From positions 124,001 through 188,000 of the forward strand of contig NZ_JARNTX010000004.1 in assembly GCF_029433095.1 (NCBI RefSeq): a DNA stretch of 64,000 nt, in the 5' to 3' direction. Under the pieces are notes generated by a model that saw nothing but the letters and a program-made list of their open reading frames with translations, did not search any database and was not told the origin of the DNA. Of the stretch, positions 8,193 to 17,162 are shown piece by piece (positions within the stretch are counted from its first letter, which is position 1; each line of letters opens with the position of its first letter). Made by a program: the position numbers and the translations under genes. This DNA comes from Hymenobacter sp. YC55 (GTDB taxonomy: Bacteria > Bacteroidota > Bacteroidia > Cytophagales > Hymenobacteraceae).

Positions 8193-9440
8193 ATGTATAC
8201 CACCCTCCAGCCCGACCTCGAAAAGCAGCTTCAGGATATTAAAGACGCCGGTCTTTACAAGAAGGAGCGCGTTATCACCTCACCGCAGGGTGCGGAAATC
8301 AAGACAGAAGAGGGAGGCGAAGTGCTGAACTTCTGTGCCAACAACTACCTCGGTCTTTCCTCGCACCCCGAAGTAATCAAAGCGGCCAAAGAAGCCATTG
8401 ACACGCACGGCTACGGCATGTCGTCGGTGCGCTTTATCTGCGGCACGCAGGATATCCACAAGCAGCTAGAGCAGAAGCTGGCCGAGTTTCTTGGCACCGA
8501 GGACACCATCCTCTACGCTGCCGCCTTCGATGCCAATGGTGGTGTGTTCGAGCCGCTCTTCAACGAGCAGGACGCTATTATCTCCGATGCGCTCAACCAC
8601 GCCAGCATCATCGACGGGGTACGTCTCTGCAAAGCTCAGCGCTACCGCTATGCTCACAACGATATGGCCGATCTGGAAAAGCAGCTTCAGGACGCGCAGG
8701 CCAAAGGCACCCGCCACCGCATCATCGTCACAGACGGCTCGTTTAGCATGGACGGCACCATCGCGCAGCTCGATAAGATCTGCGACCTAGCCGACAAATA
8801 CCAGGCCTTGGTGATGATAGACGAGTGCCACTCCATGGGCTTCCTCGGCAAAACCGGCCGCGGCACCCACGAGTACCGCAACGTACTTGGCCGCGTTGAC
8901 ATTATTACCGGCACATTAGGCAAGGCCTTAGGCGGCGCCATGGGTGGCTTTACTTCGGGCCGCAAAGAGGTTATTGAGATGCTGCGTCAGCGTAGCCGGC
9001 CCTACTTGTTCTCCAATACGTTAGCTCCCGCTATTGTAGGCGCCTCGCTCCGGGTCTTGGAGCTTCTGACCGAAAGCACTACCCTCCGCGACCAGCTAGA
9101 AGAGAACACCAAGTACTTCCGCCAGAAAATGACGGAAGCCGGTTTCGACATCAAGCCCGGCGAGCACCCCATTGTGCCCGTTATGTTGTATGATGCCAAG
9201 CTCAGCCAGGATTTTGCGGCCAAGATGTTAGAGAAAGGTATCTACGTGGTGGGCTTCTACTATCCTGTGGTGCCGCAGGGCCAGGCCCGCATCCGGGTGC
9301 AGCTCAGCGCCGCCCATACCCGTGAGCACCTCGATAAAGCCATCAACGCCTTCATTGAAGTCGGCCGGGAGCTAGGCACCCTCAAGGACCGCTCAGCTGC
9401 TAGGTCCGAAGCCGGCCAAGTAGTAACCAACACGCCGTAA
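8193..9440 (+). CDS. kbl: Glycine C-acetyltransferase (2-amino-3-ketobutyrate CoA ligase)
   Basis: This PLP enzyme cleaves 2-amino-3-ketobutyrate with CoA to glycine and acetyl-CoA, the step after threonine dehydrogenase. The 415-residue protein is a full-length alpha-oxoamine synthase: NFCANNYLGLSSHPE near residue 46, GTQDIHKQLE near 84, the cofactor-stacking DECHSMGFLG at 210-219, and the PLP lysine K244 in GTLGKALGGAMGG. The start at 8193 is chosen because it gives the usual N-terminus and follows the -7 box; the open frame extends 26 codons further upstream without family similarity. A strong terminator follows. Confidence 0.93.
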   Translation: MYTTLQPDLEKQLQDIKDAGLYKKERVITSPQGAEIKTEEGGEVLNFCANNYLGLSSHPEVIKAAKEAIDTHGYGMSSVRFICGTQDIHKQLEQKLAEFLGTEDTILYAAAFDANGGVFEPLFNEQDAIISDALNHASIIDGVRLCKAQRYRYAHNDMADLEKQLQDAQAKGTRHRIIVTDGSFSMDGTIAQLDKICDLADKYQALVMIDECHSMGFLGKTGRGTHEYRNVLGRVDIITGTLGKALGGAMGGFTSGRKEVIEMLRQRSRPYLFSNTLAPAIVGASLRVLELLTESTTLRDQLEENTKYFRQKMTEAGFDIKPGEHPIVPVMLYDAKLSQDFAAKMLEKGIYVVGFYYPVVPQGQARIRVQLSAAHTREHLDKAINAFIEVGRELGTLKDRSAARSEAGQVVTNTP

Positions 9441-9477
9441 GGCATTTGGCCGCCTACTAAAGCCGCCTTATCCAAAC

Positions 9478-9536
9478 AACAGCAACGCCCGAACCACGGT
9501 GGATACTCTCTCCATCGTGGTTCGGGCGTTGCTGTT
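9478..9536. terminator. Bidirectional terminator between kbl and the second patatin gene
   Basis: A 26-bp stem (9478-9503 / 9511-9536), with one G-U pair and a 7-base loop, lies between two converging genes. It lacks a long U-tract. Confidence 0.8.
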
Positions 9537-9564
9537 GCGTTGCAACTGTATCAATCTATTCAGT

Positions 9565-11061
9565 CTATGACGCGGGGGAGTCGTGCAAGTACTTCGGCCG
9601 GCCGCAGGGCCAGTCTAGCTCCACTCCGATGGACTTTTTAGCCAACGCTGTGCGCTTCTGCGGGCTTGCCTGCAATTCCATTTCGTTGAGCTGCTGCGAT
9701 TGTTTTATCAGCTCGGCTTTGGTGGAGCGTAGCTGCTTGTACGGTTCCCACTTGAACTTGCGCAGAAAATTGACGGAGCCCCGTACTCCAATAGCAAACA
9801 ACTCCTGCTTTTTACTTTCAGGCATGTTGAAATCCAGCCAGTTGTAACGCTCTACATCCAGGCAGTGGACGAGGTGGCTGTAGTCAGGGTTGCGTTGGAT
9901 GAAGTCGAAATCGTATTGGGTGCGGGTGGCGTCGAACATGGCGCCGAGCGTTTCGAGGAAAGAGTTAGTGGCTTGGGGCTTATTGCGGTCGATGCCCAGC
10001 TTGACGCCAAACGTAGGGGCTTCCGGCACCTTATCGCTGTTGTGAAACAAGTCGATGGGGAAGTTCGACATGATGCCGCCGTCCATGAAAACCGCAGATT
10101 CGGGCACCTTAGCCCCTACGTAGCCGAAGCCATGCCACGTAGCCAGATACTTGTCGGAAGCGCCGGGTTCCGAGCCCGGCAGATTATGAATGCGGTAGGG
10201 CTCAAAAAAGAAAGGTACCGACATCGAAGCCCGCACCAACTCCGATGGCGACACCTGCTTCCAATCGGCCCAATAAAGGGGGGCCATTTCCGGAAATATA
10301 GCTTTGGTTTGGGTGGTAATATCGGCGGCCACTATGGCCAAGCGGCATAAGTCGTCGGGAGCGTAGGGTTCCAGCGCTACGCTGCCGTCCGGCAGTTGCA
10401 AGCGTCGCTTGAGGCCCCCGATTGGCACTTCGCGCCGGCGCTCAATTAGCGCTTCGATGGTAGGCGTTTCGGCTTCTACCAGATGGTTGTGCAGCCACTG
10501 CTGAAACTCGAGGCCGGGGTGTAGTCCTTGCCGGTCGCGGAAGTTATCAATCACCTGTAGGCCATCATTAACCACGGCCGCAATGTCGAGTTTGTTGCGG
10601 AACCACGCCCCGAGCCCTGTTTGTGTTTCGGCGTGGTCAAGCAGCGTTTTGGTGAAGTCTTTGGCGTCTTCGTCGCCGTCTACAAACTCGTAGAAGTCTT
10701 GGTGGGCCAGGATGTCGAGTAGTTGCTGCCCAGCTGCTTCATGCCGCGGTTTCAACCCTGCCAGCAGCATCGTCACAATGGCTCCGGCCGACGTGCCACC
10801 TAGCCGCAGAAACCGTATGCCTGCCGTTTCGAGCCCGTACACGTAACCTGCTAGCGCAATACCTAGCATGCCGCCACCTTCCAGCACGAAGTCCACGTAC
10901 TGGTTGCCAGCGTCGTCTACGATGTCGGAAATACGCCAATCAGGGTCCATGCGCATGGCTTGTAATTCCTCTAGCGCATCTTGTACAGTTCCTTGGCTAA
11001 GAAATGGATTTGGAGTAGGCTTTACCTCCAGTTCTGGAAAGAGAGTGGATTGAGTGGACAT
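9565..11061 (-). CDS. Patatin-like phospholipase, cytoplasmic type
   Basis: This 498-residue predicted lipid acyl hydrolase carries EGGGMLG at 61-67, the nucleophile elbow GTSAG with Ser91, and the aspartate in MDGGIMSNFPIDLFH. No signal peptide is present when the start at 11061 is used; the open frame continues 21 codons upstream but that stretch has no patatin similarity. Between elbow and Asp lies an insert of about 200 residues, longer than in the patatin at 7009. The substrate cannot be told from sequence. Confidence 0.87.
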   Translation of the reverse strand: MSTQSTLFPELEVKPTPNPFLSQGTVQDALEELQAMRMDPDWRISDIVDDAGNQYVDFVLEGGGMLGIALAGYVYGLETAGIRFLRLGGTSAGAIVTMLLAGLKPRHEAAGQQLLDILAHQDFYEFVDGDEDAKDFTKTLLDHAETQTGLGAWFRNKLDIAAVVNDGLQVIDNFRDRQGLHPGLEFQQWLHNHLVEAETPTIEALIERRREVPIGGLKRRLQLPDGSVALEPYAPDDLCRLAIVAADITTQTKAIFPEMAPLYWADWKQVSPSELVRASMSVPFFFEPYRIHNLPGSEPGASDKYLATWHGFGYVGAKVPESAVFMDGGIMSNFPIDLFHNSDKVPEAPTFGVKLGIDRNKPQATNSFLETLGAMFDATRTQYDFDFIQRNPDYSHLVHCLDVERYNWLDFNMPESKKQELFAIGVRGSVNFLRKFKWEPYKQLRSTKAELIKQSQQLNEMELQASPQKRTALAKKSIGVELDWPCGRPKYLHDSPAS

Positions 11062-11625
11062 CGGAAAGGAAGGTAATGAAGGATATAAAGAGCGGCTGCT
11101 TGCATAACTCCGCTTGAAAAACACGAAGACTAGGTGCCAAATAGCTCACAATCAGTTGGTATAGCCGAAGTGCGCGTGGTCTTAAACGGCAATAGCGTCG
11201 GCGTTCGAGCCAGATACTAGCCAGAGGATAGAGTTATAAGAAATACAGAAACAGCTGCCTTGCTGGCTGAACTGTTTACTGGAGCTACACGAAATCAACT
11301 TCACTACGCCCCGCAGTGAGGGGCGACAATCAGCGCGCGGTGCGTAGCGCTGAGGAACGGTAGGGCCTATTGGCAGCCAACGCTGTTGGCTGATGTATTA
11401 AATTTATTGAATATATAACAACAGTCAAATTATTGACTGAAATAGTACAAGCTTTTATTCACTGGTTCACCTCTTAGCCTCAAACCAACTGCTTTCCTGT
11501 TGGGAATGGTCTGCTTAATCTTGCGCAAAATGAGGGTATTACTTAAGCAAGACGCATGGGGCAACGCTCCTCTTCTAGAGGAAGAAAATAGCTCAGGCTT
11601 TGAAGCTGAAAACTCGGGCTGAATG
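11062..11625. other. Intergenic region without recognisable gene
   Basis: About 560 bases lie between the patatin start and the cdaA end. I see no credible coding frame, RNA gene or long inverted repeat. A short AT-rich patch near 11395-11435 is the only compositional feature. Confidence 0.5.
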
Positions 11626-12468
11626 CTACGCGGCCACTTCCGCCGCCGATGATGCCGACGCTGTGGTGGACTTTGGAGCCGCATCAAACAGAAACTCGTT
11701 GAGGCGTGTCCGTAAGTCGGCCGGGGCGAGGTTGCGGAACACCTCGCCGCCGCGCACCAACGACATCTGGCCGGTTTCTTCGCTCACCACCAGCACCACC
11801 GCATCCGTAACTTCGGAAAGGCCGATGGCCGCGCGGTGACGCAACCCTAGGGCCGCGGGCACATCGGGGTTTTCGCTCACGGGCAGGATGCAGCGCGCCG
11901 CCTGAATGCGGCCGCGGCTGATAATGACGGCACCGTCGTGAAGGGGGCTGGTTTTGTTGAAAATGCTCATCAGCAAGCGTTTGCTTACAGTGGCATCTAT
12001 CAGGTCGCCGGAGTTGGCGAAGGGCGTAAGGTCAGAGGCGAGGTTGAAGGCGATAAGCGCGCCGGTGTTTTTGCCGGCCAAGCTCTTGGCAGCTTCCACA
12101 AAGGGTGTGATGTTCATGCGCTCAGCCGCCGAGTTGTCGCGGCGCCACGGGAAGTTGCGCATCCGCTCGAAGGCCGTCACTTTGCCCACGTTCAGCAAAA
12201 ACCGCCTGATTTCCTGCTGAAACAAGATAATGCCCGCCAGCACGCCCACGCTCATAAACTGACCTAAGATGCTGGTCAGCAGCTCCATGCCCGCAGCTTT
12301 TACTACCAAGTAAAACAGGTAGATGGACATGAAGCCCAGGAAAATTTTCAGCGCGACGCTTCCCGTTAACAGCTTGTAGAGCTGATAAAACAGCACCGTG
12401 ACCAGCAGCACGTCGATGACGTCTATCCAGCCAATGCGCAGGAAGCCGATGCTGAAAGAACCAATCAC
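11626..12468 (-). CDS. cdaA: Diadenylate cyclase (c-di-AMP synthase) CdaA
   Basis: This enzyme joins two ATP into cyclic di-AMP, a second messenger that in many bacteria controls potassium transport and envelope turgor. The 280-residue protein has three N-terminal membrane helices (about residues 12-90, with GFMSIYLFYLVVKAAG in the middle) and a DAC domain with the catalytic DGA at 178-180 and the RHR motif at 210-212 (GLRHRAAIGLSE). It is full length for the family. Its ATG overlaps the stop of the upstream gene folP by four bases, so the two are co-transcribed and probably translationally coupled. The last ~20 residues are a low-complexity Ala/Ser tail. Confidence 0.93.
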   Translation of the reverse strand: MIGSFSIGFLRIGWIDVIDVLLVTVLFYQLYKLLTGSVALKIFLGFMSIYLFYLVVKAAGMELLTSILGQFMSVGVLAGIILFQQEIRRFLLNVGKVTAFERMRNFPWRRDNSAAERMNITPFVEAAKSLAGKNTGALIAFNLASDLTPFANSGDLIDATVSKRLLMSIFNKTSPLHDGAVIISRGRIQAARCILPVSENPDVPAALGLRHRAAIGLSEVTDAVVLVVSEETGQMSLVRGGEVFRNLAPADLRTRLNEFLFDAAPKSTTASASSAAEVAA

Positions 12469-13346
12469 GGGGAGGTGGGCGGGAAGGTGGGAGAAACGAG
12501 CTGAATTGTTTGGATGGCTTCGGCTACGTCGTGTACGCGTAGCAACCGAGCGCCGTTGAGCACGGCCAAAGCATTGACGGCAACTGTACCCGTGAGGGCT
12601 GCATCGGGCGTGAGGCCAAGGGGCTTATACACCATACTTTTTCGGGAAAGGCCCGCCAAAATGGGCAAACCAAGCACAGCCAGCTCCGGCAAGCGCCGCA
12701 GTAGCTCGTGGCTTTGCGCCGGCGTTTTGGCAAAGCCAAAACCGGGGTCTAGCACCACATCGGTTACGCCGTGTTGGCGGAGCTCCACCAGCTTGTCGCG
12801 GAAGTAACGCACCAGTTCCAGCACAATGTCGCCTTCGTAGTGCGTGTGCTGGGTCATGGTTTGGGGCGTACCACGCAGGTGCATCAGAATGTAGGGCACG
12901 CCCAGGCGGCCGGCCGTGGGTAGCATGTCGGGGTCGAGGGTGCCGCCGCTGATGTCGTTGATGATGTCGGCGCCGGCGGCTACTGCTTCAGCGGCTACCG
13001 TGGCCCGGAACGTGTCGATAGAGAGAAACGCCTCGGGAAAGGCCCGGCGGACCACCTCTACTGCGGGCAGCAGGCGGCGCATTTCTTCGGCTTCGCTGAT
13101 GTGCTCGGCACCGGGCCGCGACGAGTAGCCGCCCAAGTCGAGGACGGCAGCTCCCGCGTGCAGCATGGTTTCGGCGCGGCGCAGCAAGTCGTCGGGCTCT
13201 TGAATGCGGCTGCCAGCAAAGAAGGAATCGGGGGTGAGGTTGAGGATGCCCATCACCCGTGGCCAGCCAAGATCCAGCACGCGCCCGCCAGGGCAACGCA
13301 GGGTTTGCGCGGCCGGAAAACACGTATCTTTCGGGGTCTGGAGCAT
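12465..13346 (-). CDS. folP: Dihydropteroate synthase
   Basis: FolP condenses 6-hydroxymethyl-dihydropterin diphosphate with p-aminobenzoate in folate synthesis. The 293-residue protein has all the TIM-barrel signatures: MGILNLTPDSF, GGYSSRPGAEHISEAEE, DIINDISGG, HLRGTPQTM, DPGFGFAKT, GLSRKSM and the late RVHDVAE. The start at 13346 is preferred, though an in-frame ATG at 13397 would add 17 residues. Its end overlaps cdaA by 4 bases; folP-cdaA pairs are common in Bacteroidota. It is divergent from the DUF1599 gene. Confidence 0.92.
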   Translation of the reverse strand: MLQTPKDTCFPAAQTLRCPGGRVLDLGWPRVMGILNLTPDSFFAGSRIQEPDDLLRRAETMLHAGAAVLDLGGYSSRPGAEHISEAEEMRRLLPAVEVVRRAFPEAFLSIDTFRATVAAEAVAAGADIINDISGGTLDPDMLPTAGRLGVPYILMHLRGTPQTMTQHTHYEGDIVLELVRYFRDKLVELRQHGVTDVVLDPGFGFAKTPAQSHELLRRLPELAVLGLPILAGLSRKSMVYKPLGLTPDAALTGTVAVNALAVLNGARLLRVHDVAEAIQTIQLVSPTFPPTSP

Positions 13347-13457
13347 GGTTTCTGGGTGGTAACGATAAATAAATCTGAGCGGCTCCCACAGCTTCACTAC
13401 CTCCCGTGAGTTTCTTGCTGCGGGACGTCAGAGGAGAATGACGTTCTTGCTACTGAC

Positions 13458-14066
13458 GTGTTTGACGTCACCCAACAAAATAGGCGTAAAAACTTGGAGA
13501 ATCAAACCCAACACGAGTACGATCAGATAATAGGGCAGTGCCGCGCGCTGTTTTTGGCTAAAACGCATGACTATGGCACGGCGTGGCGCATTATGCGCCT
13601 GCCCAGCATCACCGACCAGATTTATATCAAAGCCCAGCGCATCCGCAGCATTCAGGAGAAAGGCACCCAACTAGTGGCCGACAACGTGGACGGCGAGTTT
13701 GTGGCCATCATCAACTACTGCGTCATTGCCTTGATGCAGCTGCGCCTTCCGCCCAATGCACCTCTCGACCTCGACCCCGCCGACGTAGCCGCTGCCTACG
13801 ACCACGAAACTGCGGAAAACCGGCGCTTGCTCTTCGCCAAAAACCACGACTACGGCGAAGCTTGGCGGCAAATGCGCATCGAGAGCATCACCGACATCAT
13901 CTTGATGAAGCTGCACCGCACCAAGCAGATCGAAGACTTAGCGGGCCGCACGCAAGTTTCGGAGGGCGTAGAAGCCAATTACCGCGACATGCTGAACTAT
14001 GCTGTGTTTGTGTTGATTAAGAAGGGATTTGCAGAAGCTCCCGCGCGTACTAGCGGTGCCGAATAA
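13458..14066 (+). CDS. DUF1599 family protein (two tandem domains)
   Basis: This 202-residue protein contains the same domain twice: KTHDYGTAWRIMRLPSITDQ then KNHDYGEAWRQMRIESITDI, about 100 residues apart, each followed by a K-x-x-R-x-x-x-I helix. This is DUF1599, also called nucleotide-modification-associated domain 1, usually found beside folP in this phylum. The biochemical role is not established. The ATG at 13458 is used; a TTG at 13494, just before ENQTQHEYDQ, where the conserved region begins, is an alternative start. Confidence 0.88.
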   Translation: MFDVTQQNRRKNLENQTQHEYDQIIGQCRALFLAKTHDYGTAWRIMRLPSITDQIYIKAQRIRSIQEKGTQLVADNVDGEFVAIINYCVIALMQLRLPPNAPLDLDPADVAAAYDHETAENRRLLFAKNHDYGEAWRQMRIESITDIILMKLHRTKQIEDLAGRTQVSEGVEANYRDMLNYAVFVLIKKGFAEAPARTSGAE

Positions 14067-14103
14067 GGGAAAATAGAGAGTGGTACCACTCGGCTATCCA
14101 TCC

Positions 14104-14111
14104 TACATTTG
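14104..14111 (+). promoter_or_regulatory. Possible -7 box before the DoxX-like gene
   Basis: TACATTTG matches TAnnTTTG, 116 bases before the ATG at 14227. No clear -33 element was found. Confidence 0.35.
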
Positions 14112-14226
14112 CGTATCTGCCTTGGCATAATTCGTTGAAATAAATTCAATTGTAGCAGACAGCAGTAGAACCGGTTTGCCCTGTGTTCCTGTACTTGCCT
14201 TGCTACTTAGTTACTTAACGCAGTTC

Positions 14227-15327
14227 ATGAAACAAATCACCCGAATCTGCTGGCTGTTGCTGGGCGTGATATTCATTTTCTCGGGTTTGGTGAAGCTGAA
14301 CGACCCGGTGGGTACAGCCCTCAAACTAGAAGAGTATTTCGAGGTGTTTGCCGAAGACTTCGGCCGCTTCTTTCTGTTTTTCAAGCCGTACTCCCGCACT
14401 TTCAGCATCGTGCTCAGCTCGTTGGAGGTGATACTAGGGGTGGCGCTGCTGCTGCGCTGGATGCTAAGCAAAACCCTATGGGTACTGCTGGTGCTGCTGG
14501 TGTTCTTCGGCTTCCTGACGTTCTACTCGGCCGCGTTCAATAAAGTAACGGACTGTGGCTGCTTCGGCGACTTTATCAAGCTCACGCCCTGGACCTCGTT
14601 CTTTAAAGACTTGTTCTTGCTGGGCTTGTGGGTGGTGGTGTTCCGCAACCAGCGCTACCTGCGCCGGGTGTTTGCCAAAGGTCAACTAGGCGTTATGTAT
14701 ATCACCATTGCCTCGGCCGTGGCCATCGGCATTGGGGTGCGGGCGCTTGGGCACTTGCCGTATTTTGACTTCCTGCCTTATAAGGTCGGCAACAACATCG
14801 GGCAGTTGATGAAGGCTTCGTCGCCGCTGCGCTACAAGTACATAATGGAGCGCAACGGCGAAAGCAAGGACTTCACCGACTACCCCACCGATTCCACTTG
14901 GAAATTCAAGCAGATGGTGGCCTTAAACCCCGAGGCTGGCCCAAAAATCACCGATTTCCGGGTGTGGAACGACGAAGGCGACTTTACGCAAGAGCTGCTG
15001 CAAGGCAACCGCCTGCTACTCATTGTGCAAGGCACCGAAAAAGCTGACCGGGACCGGTTCAAGCTCATCAACGACTTGTTTGCGGCCGCCCAAAAGTCGC
15101 GCCGGAAGATTTCGGTGTTGGTACTTACCAGCAGCAGCCCGGCTGCTTTCGATGCTTTCCGCCACGACGTGAATCTGAGCGCGCCCTTCTACTACGCTGA
15201 TGCCACCGTGCTCAAATCCATGATTCGCTCCAACCCAGGGTTGATGCTACTGCAAAACGGCACCGTGAAAGGCAAGTACCACTACCACGATATTCCCGCC
15301 ATTGGCGATATAGAAAAGCTTCTGTAA
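14227..15327 (+). CDS. BT_3928-type DoxX/MauE-like membrane protein
   Basis: This 366-residue protein has four N-terminal membrane helices with the DoxX-type opening WLLLGVIFIFSGLVKLNDP and the MauE-like segment DCGCFGDFIKLTPWTSFFKD (around residue 115). The C-terminal 170 residues are soluble and may be thioredoxin-like (LLLIVQGTEK, LVLTSSSPAAFDAF, GLMLLQNGTVKGKYHYHD), though no CxxC pair is visible. The family recurs beside DUF1599 and folP in Bacteroidota. A role in membrane redox chemistry is inferred from the MauE relationship. The start at 14227 gives the family N-terminus; 14176 is the longer alternative. Confidence 0.87.
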   Translation: MKQITRICWLLLGVIFIFSGLVKLNDPVGTALKLEEYFEVFAEDFGRFFLFFKPYSRTFSIVLSSLEVILGVALLLRWMLSKTLWVLLVLLVFFGFLTFYSAAFNKVTDCGCFGDFIKLTPWTSFFKDLFLLGLWVVVFRNQRYLRRVFAKGQLGVMYITIASAVAIGIGVRALGHLPYFDFLPYKVGNNIGQLMKASSPLRYKYIMERNGESKDFTDYPTDSTWKFKQMVALNPEAGPKITDFRVWNDEGDFTQELLQGNRLLLIVQGTEKADRDRFKLINDLFAAAQKSRRKISVLVLTSSSPAAFDAFRHDVNLSAPFYYADATVLKSMIRSNPGLMLLQNGTVKGKYHYHDIPAIGDIEKLL

Positions 15328-15343
15328 TTCAGGTGTTGGTTGT

Positions 15344-15394
15344 TGAACAAACCAATACTCAACAACCGACAGCCAACAATCAACAACCAACGAC
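15344..15394 (+). other. AC-rich low-complexity leader before an ABC permease
   Basis: The run between the upstream gene and the TTG start is composed of repeated CAAC/CAAT words. A similar patch lies before aroK (about 16525-16570). It is probably an unstructured, A-rich ribosome-loading leader. Confidence 0.4.
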
Positions 15395-16450
15395 TTGCTG
15401 TCTTTTGTCTTACGTCGCCTGGGCCAGGGCCTGCTGATATTGGCGGGCGTGGCGTGCACCGTGTTCTTTCTGTTTCAGGTGCTGCCCGGCGACCCGGTGG
15501 CCTTGCTGGCCGGCCAACGGTCAGACTTGGCTACCCGCGCCGCCATTGCCGCCGACCTCGGCCTCAACGAATCGTTGCCCGTGCAGCTCGGTGGTTATCT
15601 CAACGACATTTCACCCCTAGGCGTACACCCGCGCGATTCGGCGGGCGTGGCCAAGTACGGCGGCATAACGCTGCTGCCGGTTGGCGGGAAGGCTGTGGTG
15701 CTAAAGAAGCCTTACCTGCGCCGCTCGTTCCAGAGCAACAAAGCAGTGCTGAGCATCTTGCTCGACCACTTTACGGGAACCCTGTGGCTGGCACTAGCCG
15801 CCATGCTACTGGCCGCGGTGCTTGGTATTGCCTTCGGGGTAGCCGCCGCCCTCAAGCCCCATTCCTGGCTAGACCGCACGTTGATTACCACCTCGGTACT
15901 AGGCATTTCGGTGCCGTCGTTTGTGGCGGGTATACTCATTGCCATCACCTTCGGCTTCTACTGGAGCTCATGGACGGGCCTCAACCTAACCGGACAGCTC
16001 TACGAAACGGACCCATTCACGGGGCGGCATTTGGTGTTGCGCAATCTGGTGTTGCCGGCCTTTGCGCTAGGCATTCGGCCGCTGGCAGTTATCACGCAGC
16101 TCACCCGCTCGTCGATGCTCGATGTGCTTAGCCAAGACTACATCCGGACGGCCCGAGCCAAGGGCTTGTCGGGGTACCGGACGGTGGTGGGGCACGCCCT
16201 CAAGAATGCGTTGAACCCAGTGGTAACGGCCGTGTCCGGCTGGTTGGCCTCGCTGATGGCGGGAGCGTTTTTCATCGAGTACATCTTCAATTGGAAAGGC
16301 CTGGGCACAGTCACGCTGCGCGCGGTCGAGAACCTTGATTTTCCAGTTGTTATGGGTTCCACCATCTTTATTGCAGCCTTGTTCGTGCTCGTCAATATTG
16401 CGGTTGATGTGCTCTATGCTGTACTGGACCCTCGGGTGCGGCTGAGTTGA
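15395..16450 (+). CDS. ABC transporter permease (DppB/OppB type)
   Basis: This 351-residue protein is an inner-membrane permease of the peptide/nickel ABC importer class: the N-terminal FVLRRLGQGLLIL helix, LPGDPVALLAG, and the EAA-loop region DYIRTARAKGLSGYRTVVGHALKNALNPVV (about residues 247-276). The only usable start is TTG at 15395, because the frame upstream to the stop at 15344 contains no ATG. No ATPase, second permease or binding-protein gene lies nearby, so its partners must be encoded elsewhere. The product starts 67 bases after the DoxX-like gene. Confidence 0.9.
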   Translation: MLSFVLRRLGQGLLILAGVACTVFFLFQVLPGDPVALLAGQRSDLATRAAIAADLGLNESLPVQLGGYLNDISPLGVHPRDSAGVAKYGGITLLPVGGKAVVLKKPYLRRSFQSNKAVLSILLDHFTGTLWLALAAMLLAAVLGIAFGVAAALKPHSWLDRTLITTSVLGISVPSFVAGILIAITFGFYWSSWTGLNLTGQLYETDPFTGRHLVLRNLVLPAFALGIRPLAVITQLTRSSMLDVLSQDYIRTARAKGLSGYRTVVGHALKNALNPVVTAVSGWLASLMAGAFFIEYIFNWKGLGTVTLRAVENLDFPVVMGSTIFIAALFVLVNIAVDVLYAVLDPRVRLS

Positions 16451-16571
16451 TATGCTGACTGTGTGAGTTGATGTTCCGAATAACGATGCTCACCAGTCAG
16501 TGTCTTACCGTATCAGCAGTCAGTGCTCAACAACCAACAATTACCAAGTCAACAATCAGACTATCAACGTC

Positions 16572-17093
16572 ATGCGTCTTTACTTAATTGGCATGCCCGG
16601 TTCCGGCAAAACTACCTTGGGGCGGGGGGTGGCGGCATCGTATGAAGTGCCGTTTCTGGACTTAGACGAGGAACTGGTGCAGCAGGAGGGACGGAGCATA
16701 CCCACTATTTTCGAGGCAGAAGGGGAAGCATATTTCCGGCAGCGCGAAGCAGAAGTATTGCGCGAGGTGGTGGCCCGGCACCCCCAAATGGTGCTGGCTA
16801 CTGGCGGGGGCACACCCTGCTTTCACAACAACCTAGATGTACTGCTCGAAACGGGCCTTACGCTGTATTTGAATGTGCCTGTTGCTACCTTGGTTGGCAG
16901 GGTATTGGCAGCGGCCAAAAGCCGACCGTTGCTGGCTGCTTTTCCGGATGCAGTAGCATTGGAGGCTCGGCTCCGCGAAACCTTACAGACGCGGAAACAG
17001 TTTTACGACCGAGCTCCACTGCGCTGCGAAGGCCCGACCTGCACAGTAGCGGCGGTGCGTCAGCTATTGGCTCAGTATCAAACTTCGGCCTGA
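16572..17093 (+). CDS. aroK: Shikimate kinase
   Basis: This enzyme phosphorylates shikimate in the chorismate pathway. The 173-residue protein has the Walker A loop GMPGSGKTT at residues 7-15, the shikimate-binding DLDEELVQQEGRSIPTIF, FRQREAEVLRE, and ATGGGTPC. It is full length. The ATG at 16572 puts the P-loop at the right distance from the N-terminus; the upstream ATG at 16500 would add a low-complexity Asn/Gln stretch derived from the AC-rich leader. Confidence 0.93.
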   Translation: MRLYLIGMPGSGKTTLGRGVAASYEVPFLDLDEELVQQEGRSIPTIFEAEGEAYFRQREAEVLREVVARHPQMVLATGGGTPCFHNNLDVLLETGLTLYLNVPVATLVGRVLAAAKSRPLLAAFPDAVALEARLRETLQTRKQFYDRAPLRCEGPTCTVAAVRQLLAQYQTSA

Positions 17094-17127
17094 TACAAAG
17101 AAGGTAGACCCTTTGCGCTAGGTTGCG

Positions 17128-17135
17128 TACTTTTG
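17128..17135 (+). promoter_or_regulatory. -7 box before the fatty acid hydroxylase gene
   Basis: TACTTTTG fits TAnnTTTG, 27 bases before the ATG at 17163. A CTTTG at 17111-17115 is the nearest -33-like word but is too close for the usual spacing. Confidence 0.4.
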
Positions 17136-17162
17136 CTCCCTGAAATAAGCCTATTATCGACG

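Noticed and set aside
13101..13409. Plus-strand frame antisense to folP
   Set aside because: It overlaps the conserved folP motifs on the other strand and shows no protein-like pattern.
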